From JBCCMB01 sp039026555 (GTDB lineage Bacteria; Pseudomonadota; Alphaproteobacteria; Caulobacterales; Hyphomonadaceae): a stretch of 10,369 nucleotides of DNA. The stretch is from NCBI GenBank assembly GCA_039026555.1, contig JBCCMB010000099.1, positions 1-10,369 on the forward strand, given 5' to 3'. Below the pieces are notes generated by a model. The model saw nothing but the letters and a program-made list of their open reading frames with translations, was not told the DNA's origin and ran no database searches. Both the position numbers and the translations under genes were made by a program. This document shows positions 1-4,792 of this stretch, one piece after another. Positions within the stretch are counted from its first letter, which is position 1. Every line of letters starts with the position of its first letter.

Positions 1-227
1 GGCAAGATCTTGGTCCCATCGGCGCGGGCGTCCTCCACCGCGCGCGTCACCAAGGCGAGACCTGCGCTCTTGCCGCGTAATTCGTCCGGCACGGCCGTGT
101 GATCAATAATGAGGAGGGTGTCGCCGGCGCGCGAATATGTCATTTCGGCGTCGGGGTATCCGTCCAGCCGCGCGATATAGCGCCCGCCGGATTTTGCGTC
201 TTCACGCGTGATCGTAAACTCTGTCAT
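1..227 (-). CDS. GNAT-family N-acetyltransferase (YjdJ/Gtn10-like), partial, 5' part
   Basis: Translating the minus strand from the ATG at 227-225 gives 75 codons that stay open to the window edge, so the 3' end of the gene is missing. The visible protein has a short beta-rich N-terminus (residues 16-41, including YIARLDG and AEMTYSR). It then has the IIDHTAVPDELRGKSAGLAL segment at about residues 40-59. This is the acetyl-CoA pyrophosphate-binding motif A of small GNAT proteins of the Acetyltransf_CG type (about 90-100 residues): a V-P-x-x-x-R-G-x-x-x-G stretch followed by a helix. Such proteins are presumed to transfer acetyl from acetyl-CoA to an amine, but substrates are mostly unknown. 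No strong Shine-Dalgarno precedes the ATG. The gene starts 42 bp after the stop of the upstream same-strand gene, so the two may be co-transcribed. The family call is sure; the substrate is not known. Confidence 0.85.
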   Translation of the reverse strand, partial: MTEFTITREDAKSGGRYIARLDGYPDAEMTYSRAGDTLLIIDHTAVPDELRGKSAGLALVTRAVEDARADGTKIL

Positions 228-269
228 ATAAAGAGCCTAGCGCCGAGAAGGCGTGAGACATAGACGCGA

Positions 270-755
270 TCAGCCGAAAAGCGCGTCGATCGCGGCTTGA
301 TCGTCGCCTGCATGTGACGCCGCAAGGTCCGCATTGGTCACGCCGCCCGCATTGATGACGCCGCCGACATTCGCGATCAGCTCGTAAATCTCGGCGCCTT
401 TTTCCGATGGATCAATCAATGCGGCTGGGTCGTCTTTGATGACCTCTTGCACCTCGCCAATGGCGCGCTCCACACGTCCGCACGCCGCTTCAAAGCGAGC
501 GCGCACATCCACATCAGCTGTTTCAAACGCGATGATCGCCAATTCCTTAGCGCGGAAGCCGGTGACCGAGAAATGTTCAGGATAAGAAATTGGCCGCCAT
601 TCCAAAATCTCTTCAGCCACATCGGGCATCGCGGCAAGCATGTCGATCAACATCGCCACTTCGTTGAAATGATTGAGGTAATCCGTCGCCAACCCAGTTT
701 GAGGGTTGATGTTCGCCGCCGCGAGTTCGTCTGGATCAGGTTTCGAGGCGTCCAT
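270..755 (-). CDS. Conserved hypothetical acidic protein (161 aa)
   Basis: I recognise no characterised domain in this 161-residue soluble, acidic protein. It has no signal peptide and no membrane segment, and the middle looks mostly helical. Residues about 25-75 hold a run of aliphatic residues and Met (L-N-H-F-N-E, M-L-I-D-M-L), then a P-x-S-Y-P-E-H-F motif. This pattern looks like a conserved alphaproteobacterial hypothetical family rather than a spurious frame. Residues 76-110 would form a helix rich in Glu and Arg. The C-terminus is Gly/Ala/Asn-rich and ends in A-A-I-D-A-L-F-G. The ATG at 755 has GGAG about 10 nt upstream, supporting the start. It lies upstream of the acetyltransferase gene on the same strand and diverges from the plus-strand gene at 897. 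Function is unknown. I trust it as a gene from its length, start signal and residue composition. Confidence 0.75.
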   Translation of the reverse strand: MDASKPDPDELAAANINPQTGLATDYLNHFNEVAMLIDMLAAMPDVAEEILEWRPISYPEHFSVTGFRAKELAIIAFETADVDVRARFEAACGRVERAIGEVQEVIKDDPAALIDPSEKGAEIYELIANVGGVINAGGVTNADLAASHAGDDQAAIDALFG

Positions 756-896
756 ATGGGCGCGGCTCCGTCGCGTCTCAATCTTATCACCGTGACCGAA
801 TTTGCTTAATCAAGAGCTTACATCCTCTGTGCTTAGCGGCGACATTTGCCGTGTTCGCGCTTTTCCTGCGGCTTTTGCGGCGGTATCGATACGGTT

Positions 897-1481
897 ATGT
901 CGGATTACATCTTTTTCCCCATCACCTTCATCGTCGGCGCGCTGTGCGTCTATATCGCGATGCAGCCATTCGCCGAGCGTTTGCCGACCGGTCCTGTGAG
1001 CGGCGGGTCCGACGGCGCCATGAATATTGTTGTCGACGGCTCAGATTTGTATCGGTTCCGGACCGGTGGGCCCGGCGGAATAGACGTTCTACAAGACGAG
1101 GCGGGCGAGCCCATTTTGCGCGTGATGCGTAGGGCTGGCGAAACCTATGACGATCCGCGAATGGGCGCGCATTTGATTTTGGCGCAGGATGTTGAATTCG
1201 CATTTCAATCGAACGCCGTGCAAGTCGAGATTGTCGCGCGATCCGGCCAAGAATTCGGAGCGCGCGCATTTGAGGCGAATTATTTCGCCAAGCCTGGCGC
1301 CGAATCTGGTTGGCGCTCCTATGAACTGACGAACGAGTTCAAAACCTATGTCCTCAATTGGCGTCCGCCTCGATATAGCGGCGTTAACGGCTATGATTAT
1401 TTGGGCGTTCGCCCCGAGATTCTCGGCAAGCGGCGCGCGGTCGAAATCCGTTCCATCAGATTGAGCGCCAGCGGGTCTTAA
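897..1481 (+). CDS. Hypothetical membrane-anchored protein with C-terminal beta-sandwich-like domain (194 aa)
   Basis: The frame is open from a TTG at 846, but the 17 residues before the ATG at 897 are Cys-rich and implausible. The ATG starts directly with a hydrophobic anchor, so I chose it (194 residues). Residues about 5-23 form one membrane segment with no clear cleavage site, suggesting an N-in, C-out protein facing the periplasm. From residue 40 the chain alternates short beta-like strands with Gly/Asp turns. The C-terminal half contains an SGWRSYELT segment (138-146), a Y-x-L-N-W-x-P-P stretch (151-158), DYLGVRP (167-173) and a closing VEIRSIRLS strand (182-190). That pattern recalls jelly-roll, carbohydrate-binding-like domains, which is inference only. 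The Shine-Dalgarno is weak. The gene diverges from the 161-residue protein and converges on flbY. No function can be assigned. Confidence 0.7.
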   Translation: MSDYIFFPITFIVGALCVYIAMQPFAERLPTGPVSGGSDGAMNIVVDGSDLYRFRTGGPGGIDVLQDEAGEPILRVMRRAGETYDDPRMGAHLILAQDVEFAFQSNAVQVEIVARSGQEFGARAFEANYFAKPGAESGWRSYELTNEFKTYVLNWRPPRYSGVNGYDYLGVRPEILGKRRAVEIRSIRLSASGS

Positions 1482-1652
1482 GCCTGACTTCTTCGGGGTT
1501 TCTGAAGACGGAGCGGCTTCGCCCATCAGCCTAATGTGTTCAGGCGCAGTGCCTGATATGTCGAAGGGATCAGAGCTATAAACGCTGTCCCATTCGCTTT
1601 TGCTGGTGGTCTCGACGTGTTCGCGCTATGGTGAAAAGGCCTACGGGGAGGG

Positions 1653-1683
1653 GCGTCGCGCGCGAGTTGGGCGCGCTCGACGC
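1653..1683. terminator. GC-rich hairpin between convergent genes, candidate terminator
   Basis: Two 12-base arms (1653-1664 and 1672-1683) pair at 11 of 12 positions around a 7-base loop (1665-1671). The single mismatch is C1659 with T1677. The hairpin begins 27 nt beyond the flbY stop codon in the minus direction and lies 172 bp beyond the end of the plus-strand gene at 1481. It is therefore placed to stop flgI-cheL-flbY transcripts and perhaps also the opposing transcript. There is no T-run on either side, so classic Rho-independent termination is not shown. The rest of the 1482-1709 gap holds only weak dyads, and I see no RNA gene there. Confidence 0.45.
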
Positions 1684-1686
1684 TCT

Positions 1687-1714
1687 GTATCCGGCTTAAG
1701 GTATCCGGCTTAAG
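1687..1714. repeat. 14-bp tandem duplication spanning the flbY stop codon
   Basis: The unit gtatccggcttaag occurs twice head to tail, at 1687-1700 and 1701-1714, with no mismatch. The right copy contains the flbY stop codon (minus strand, 1712-1710) and the left copy is untranslated. It looks like a recent slippage or short duplication event. No function is evident. Confidence 0.9.
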
Positions 1715-2156
1715 CGCGCGTATTGACCGCGACGCCTTGTCCGCTCATCGGGGACGAAGACACTTTACCGGCGGCGCCATAGCCTGCCGGCGCGGCGCGT
1801 GTTGCGGCGACTTCCTTCGAGATCGATTGAACAAGCCCTTCGGTCACATCTTTCATAGCGCTGAGCGCTTCAGCGTGGATTTCCAGCGCAGTTTGAAATT
1901 TGACGACGGCGGCTTGCAAAGTGGTGCGCTGCTCGGCGCTTGCGCCTTCCAGGCGGGATGGATCCCGCCGGATTTCCGACATCTCAACCCGATAGGCGTG
2001 GGCGAGCTTTTCTTTTTCGGACCATTCCTGAGTCGACGCGTCCAGCCGGCCTTTTTTGAGCGCCTCGATTTCTTCATGGATTAAAATCGTCAAACGCTCA
2101 GTGACGCCCAAAAGCTGGTCGGCGCGGTCGGCGCCGTCATGCGCGGCTATGCCCAT
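1710..2156 (-). CDS. flbY: Flagellar protein FlbY (FlgN-like, small helical protein)
   Basis: This 148-residue protein is predicted to be almost entirely helical. An N-terminal helix carries LLGVTERLTILIHEEI (residues 15-30), followed by a charged helix (about 31-62) with E-K-x-K-L-A-H-A-Y-R. A third long helix spans about 75-118. The last 30 residues are low-complexity Gly/Ala/Ser. The T-E-R-L-T-x-L-I-x-x-E ... Y-R-x-E pattern matches what I recall of FlbY from Caulobacter relatives and loosely resembles the FlgN chaperone fold. It is the third gene of the flgI-cheL-flbY operon and starts 3 nt after the cheL stop. Its GGAG ribosome binding site overlaps the end of cheL, suggesting translational coupling. 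The precise role is not established; basal-body assembly or export chaperoning is inferred from the operon and helical shape. A tandem duplication overlaps its stop codon. Confidence 0.75.
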   Translation of the reverse strand: MGIAAHDGADRADQLLGVTERLTILIHEEIEALKKGRLDASTQEWSEKEKLAHAYRVEMSEIRRDPSRLEGASAEQRTTLQAAVVKFQTALEIHAEALSAMKDVTEGLVQSISKEVAATRAAPAGYGAAGKVSSSPMSGQGVAVNTRA

Positions 2157-2159
2157 AGC

Positions 2160-2480
2160 TTACTCCAATCCCTGCAGTCTGAGGATTTCCGCCAAAATAC
2201 TATCCGCGATCCCGATGCCGCCTGCGGTCGAGATGGATTTCGCATATTCGTCGATAAGCAAAGGCCGGAAGGTTTCCTCCGCTTGACCGCCGCCAAAGGG
2301 CGCTTCGGTGCTGAGATTGGCGAACATGGGCCGCAGCATTTCGGCCAGAAACAAATCTTCAAATTCTTGCGCCACGCGCTCGGCTTCTTCGCGGGAGCTG
2401 ACCTTGGGTATGCGCAAATCAGGCGTCGGCCTCGTTGTTTGCGCATCGAAGATTTGCGGAAGTCCCAGCGGATCGGCCAT
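2160..2480 (-). CDS. cheL: Rod-binding protein (FlgJ N-terminal-domain type; CheL of Caulobacter)
   Basis: This 106-residue protein is the rod-binding domain alone (Rod-binding family, Pfam PF10135). Residues 29-56 carry the family signature: E-x-x-A-x-x-F-E-x-L-F-L-A-E-M-L-R-P-M. A later stretch, about 70-104, has F-R-x-L-L-x-D-E-Y-A-K, then Gly-rich G-G-I-G-I-A and a final amphipathic helix. In enterobacteria this domain is the N-terminal half of FlgJ, which caps and assists rod growth and is fused to a muramidase. Here the muramidase half is absent, as is usual in alphaproteobacteria, where a separate lytic enzyme opens the peptidoglycan. Caulobacter annotation calls this protein CheL. Its ATG overlaps the flgI stop codon as TAATG, so it is translationally coupled to flgI. 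There is no signal peptide, as expected for a protein exported through the flagellar apparatus. Confidence 0.9.
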   Translation of the reverse strand: MADPLGLPQIFDAQTTRPTPDLRIPKVSSREEAERVAQEFEDLFLAEMLRPMFANLSTEAPFGGGQAEETFRPLLIDEYAKSISTAGGIGIADSILAEILRLQGLE

Positions 2481-3616
2481 TACATCACCTCGATTTCGGC
2501 TTGCAGGGCGCCGGCGGTTTTCAGCGCTTGCAGAATGGAGATCATGTCGCGCGGCGTGACGCCCAGCGCATTAAGGCCGCTAACCAAGTCACGCAGGGGC
2601 AGGCCGCCCTCCAAATAGGTGAGATCCGCATAATCATTGGACACGCCGACATCGGTTTGCGGCACGACGACCGTATCGCCTTCGGCGAAGGGATTAGGCT
2701 GGCTGACCGCAGGCGTTTCTTGCACCTGGATGGTGAGATTGCCTTGCGCGATCGCCACAGTGGAAACGCGCACATTATCGCCCATCACAATGACGCCGGT
2801 GCTCTCATTGATGATGACTTTCGCCGGCTGGTCCGGCTCCACCTCCAACCGTTCAATCTCGGACAGCAAAGTCGCCATGTCGCCGGGATACATGTTGGGC
2901 CGCACCAAGCGCACGGTCGCAGGATCATTCGCCTTGGCCGCCGGCGCGCCCAAATAAGCGTTGATCGCCATGGCGATGCGTTGGGCGGTGGTGAAATCCG
3001 GATTGCGCAGCGATAAACGAAGAGTGGTTTGAGCCGCGATGTTAAAGGGTAGCTCGCGCTCGATGACGGCTCCGTTCGGAATGCGGCCGTTTGTGGGGAT
3101 GTTCTGCGTCACCCCCGAGCCGCTGTCGCCAGAGGCTGTGAAGCCGCCGACGGCGACGGACCCTTGCGCTACGGCATAGGCCTGCCCGTCTGCGCCCAAG
3201 AGCGGCGTGACCAGAAGCGTGCCGCCTTCCAAACTGTCTGCGTCGCCCAAAGCGGAGACCGTGACGTCGATGCGGCCGCCATTGGCTGAAAACGGCGGCA
3301 GATTGGCGGTCACCATGACGGCGGCGACGTTGTTGGTGTTGAGGTTCGCTGCGCGCGTGTTGACGCCCAAGCGCTCCAACATCGCTTCTAAGCTCTGCTC
3401 TGTGAAAGGCGAGTTGCGCAGACTGTCGCCGGTGCCGTTCAGGCCGACCACAAGGCCATAGCCCAGCAATTGATTGTCGCGCACGCCTTCAATGTCGACA
3501 ATGTCTTTAAGACGAGAGCCCGCTTCGGCGCTCAAAGGCGCGATCGCGAGCGCCAGGCCAAAGCAGCAGGCGCGGCCAAGACGCGACAAGATTTCGAGCG
3601 ACGAACGAACGGGCAT
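2480..3616 (-). CDS. flgI: Flagellar P-ring protein FlgI
   Basis: FlgI is secreted by Sec to the periplasm, where it polymerises into the P-ring around the rod in the peptidoglycan layer. The protein has 378 residues from the ATG at 3616. A signal peptide covers about residues 1-32 with hydrophobic core CCFGLALAIAPL and likely cleavage after A-E-A. The mature start has the diagnostic RLKDIVDIEGVR...NQLLGYGLVVGLNGTGD region. Further family landmarks are N-V-A-A-V-M-V-T-A-x-L-P-P-F, the I-D-V-T-V-S-A-L-G-D-A segment, and the C-terminal L-N-A-L-G-V-T-P-R-D-M-I-S-I-L-Q-A-L-K. A GTG at 3631 would add five residues, but it has no Shine-Dalgarno. The ATG at 3616 has AGGTG 12 nt upstream, so the start is not fully settled. 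The mature protein has no cysteine. It is first gene of the flgI-cheL-flbY operon and diverges from fliX. Confidence 0.97.
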   Translation of the reverse strand: MPVRSSLEILSRLGRACCFGLALAIAPLSAEAGSRLKDIVDIEGVRDNQLLGYGLVVGLNGTGDSLRNSPFTEQSLEAMLERLGVNTRAANLNTNNVAAVMVTANLPPFSANGGRIDVTVSALGDADSLEGGTLLVTPLLGADGQAYAVAQGSVAVGGFTASGDSGSGVTQNIPTNGRIPNGAVIERELPFNIAAQTTLRLSLRNPDFTTAQRIAMAINAYLGAPAAKANDPATVRLVRPNMYPGDMATLLSEIERLEVEPDQPAKVIINESTGVIVMGDNVRVSTVAIAQGNLTIQVQETPAVSQPNPFAEGDTVVVPQTDVGVSNDYADLTYLEGGLPLRDLVSGLNALGVTPRDMISILQALKTAGALQAEIEVM

Positions 3617-3714
3617 GAAGGCGAATTGCACCTGAAACTAAAAACGCTAGCGTTCAGGATTAGGAAGGAACCAGAAACAAAGCCTTAAAATTGCATGGAA
3701 TTCCTCAACAAATA

Positions 3715-3731
3715 TTAGGCTGGCGTTAACC
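3715..3731 (+). promoter_or_regulatory. Candidate CtrA binding site in the flgI-fliX divergent promoter region
   Basis: The plus strand reads TTAG, seven bases, then TTAACC. The CtrA consensus in Caulobacter and relatives is TTAA-N7-TTAA, often followed by C, so this matches 7 of 8 core bases with exact spacing. It lies 40 bp upstream of the fliX ATG, right for activation of fliX, and about 100 bp upstream of flgI. Early flagellar genes and fliX are CtrA-controlled in Caulobacter, which is established knowledge. That this site works here is inference. The rest of the 154-bp intergenic stretch (3617-3770) is AT-richer than its surroundings, and no clear sigma-54 or sigma-70 promoter is visible. 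Confidence 0.55.
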
Positions 3732-3770
3732 GTTTGCGGGAGAGCTAGAAACCATCCGGGAGTGTCGTAA

Positions 3771-4199
3771 ATGCGCGTATCAGGTCCATCCTCGCCTAAG
3801 CCCGCCAGTCCCGCAAAACGGGGCGGAAAAGCCGGTGCAGCTGGGTTCTCCAATCTCTTGGACACATCCAAGGGCGCCGTAAAAGAGACAATCGCGCCGA
3901 CGAGCGGCGTTGCAGGCGTTGGCGCGGTCGATGCGGTGCTTGCCCTGCAAGCGACGGATAATCCCGGCGAACGCCGCGAGCGGGCCTTGCGGCAAGGTCG
4001 TCGCATGGTCGACGCATTGGATCGCTTGAGGCTCTCAATGTTGGAAACCGGTCCCACGCCGGCGCATCTTGGACTGTTGCGGCGGGCGTCCGAGGAGACG
4101 CGAACCGAGACGGGCGACGCCGGTTTGGACGAGGCCTTGGCGCAGATCGAGCAGCGCACCGCCGTAGAGATTGCGAAGCTGGAAAAGCGCCAGGATTGA
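3771..4199 (+). CDS. fliX: Flagellar assembly checkpoint protein FliX
   Basis: FliX (142 residues) couples completion of the early basal body to late flagellar gene expression. In Caulobacter it acts with the sigma-54 activator FlbD, restraining or stimulating it according to assembly state, and is membrane-associated. The N-terminal 40 residues are Ser/Pro/Gly/Lys-rich and probably disordered. The conserved core starts at S-G-V-A-G-V-G-A-V-D-A-V-L-A-L-Q (45-60) and continues with E-R-R-E-R-A-L-R-Q-G-R-R-M-V-D-A-L-D (67-84). The C-terminal helix contains I-E-Q-R-T-A-V-E-I-A-K-L (126-137), the usual FliX ending. The length is that of the family. GGGAG lies 8 nt before the ATG, supporting the start. 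The gene diverges from flgI, a pairing typical of Caulobacterales, and a candidate CtrA site sits 40 bp upstream. dksA follows 170 bp downstream. Confidence 0.95.
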   Translation: MRVSGPSSPKPASPAKRGGKAGAAGFSNLLDTSKGAVKETIAPTSGVAGVGAVDAVLALQATDNPGERRERALRQGRRMVDALDRLRLSMLETGPTPAHLGLLRRASEETRTETGDAGLDEALAQIEQRTAVEIAKLEKRQD

Positions 4200-4369
4200 G
4201 AATCCATTGCAATTAGCTGAATACAAAATGTTGAAAACCCCAATAAGGGTCTGATTCTTGCACAAAATTGTGACTGCCAGGCGGCGTTGAAAGCGCCCAT
4301 CGACTCCGCTATGTTCCCGCTCGCCTGGGGACGAGCGTCGACTTATGTCTGTCACGAAGGAAAGAACGG

Positions 4370-4783
4370 ATGACGGCTATCGTGGAAGATTATCGCCCAT
4401 CTGACGACGAGCCTTACATGAACCAGGCTCAATTAGAGTATTTCAAAGCCAAGCTGTTGGCTTGGAAACAGGACATTCTGGACGGCAGCCGCGAAACCAT
4501 CTCGGCGATGCAAGATGATGCGGCGCCCATTCCGGATCTTGTGGATCGCGCCTCATCGGAAGCGGACCGCGCCTTAGAATTGCGCACCCGTGATCGGCAG
4601 CGCAAATTGATCTCTAAGATCGACAGCGCGCTGCGCCGGATTGAAAGCAATGAATACGGCTATTGCGAAGAAACCGGCGAACCGATCGGCTTGAAGCGCT
4701 TGGAGGCGCGTCCGACGGCGACGTTGAGCTTGGAAGCGCAAGAACGTCACGAACGCAAAGAACGCACCGTTCGCGACGATTAG
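4370..4783 (+). CDS. dksA: RNA polymerase-binding transcription factor DksA (alphaproteobacterial, degenerate zinc finger)
   Basis: DksA enters the RNA polymerase secondary channel and, with ppGpp, adjusts initiation at rRNA and amino-acid promoters. The protein has 137 residues. Residues about 20-95 form the coiled-coil hairpin, with tip motif V-D-R-A (58-61) matching the D74/A76 tip of E. coli DksA. The globular end carries Y-G-Y-C-E-E-T-G-E-P-I (97-106) and L-K-R-L-E-A-R-P-T-A-T-L-S-L-E-A (108-123). The four zinc-binding cysteines of E. coli DksA are here C99, T102, S120 and A123, so a classical Zn site cannot form. This is, as I recall, the common alphaproteobacterial form. An internal Met18 could also start the protein, but the upstream ATG has an AAGGAAAG ribosome binding site, and Caulobacter DksA has a similar N-terminal extension. 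It follows fliX and converges on hrpB. Confidence 0.93.
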   Translation: MTAIVEDYRPSDDEPYMNQAQLEYFKAKLLAWKQDILDGSRETISAMQDDAAPIPDLVDRASSEADRALELRTRDRQRKLISKIDSALRRIESNEYGYCEETGEPIGLKRLEARPTATLSLEAQERHERKERTVRDD

Positions 4784-4792
4784 GTCGTTGCG
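4772..4792. terminator. Hairpin over the convergent dksA/hrpB stop codons, candidate bidirectional terminator
   Basis: Arms CGCGACGA (4772-4779) and TCGTTGCG (4785-4792) form an 8-bp stem with one G-T wobble around a 5-base loop. The dksA stop codon (4781-4783) is in the loop, and the hrpB stop codon begins at 4795, next to the stem. The position fits mutual termination of the two convergent genes. No T-run follows on either strand, so intrinsic termination is only possible, not shown. Confidence 0.4.

Noticed and set aside
846..896. TTG start 17 codons upstream of the chosen ATG for the membrane-anchored protein
   Set aside because: The extra residues are Cys-rich, have no ribosome binding site in front, and would precede an otherwise well-placed membrane anchor.
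1482..1652. Possible RNA gene or small ORF between the plus-strand gene and flbY
   Set aside because: No tRNA-like cloverleaf, no convincing start/ribosome-binding-site pair and only weak dyads were seen.
2435..3016. Open frame of about 193 codons on the plus strand opposite flgI
   Set aside because: His/Arg-rich translation without domains, wholly antisense to flgI and cheL.
3721..3737. Sigma-54-like TGGC...TTGC pair upstream of fliX
   Set aside because: Nine bases separate TGGC and TTGC where the -24/-12 promoter needs seven, so spacing is two bases too long. The same bases are better explained by the CtrA-type site.
4261..4272. CACAA-AA-TTGTG dyad between fliX and dksA
   Set aside because: Only 5-bp arms, no known regulator motif and no positional relation to a promoter that I can see.
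3647..4300. Long open frame on the minus strand opposite fliX (about 217 codons)
   Set aside because: Its translation has no family features and fliX on the other strand is a clear match. It is an antisense shadow of a GC-rich gene.
4318..4337. CGCTCG/CGAGCG inverted repeat in the dksA leader
   Set aside because: A 6-bp stem with 8-base loop is expected by chance in such GC-rich sequence, and it is 32 nt away from the start codon without covering the ribosome binding site.
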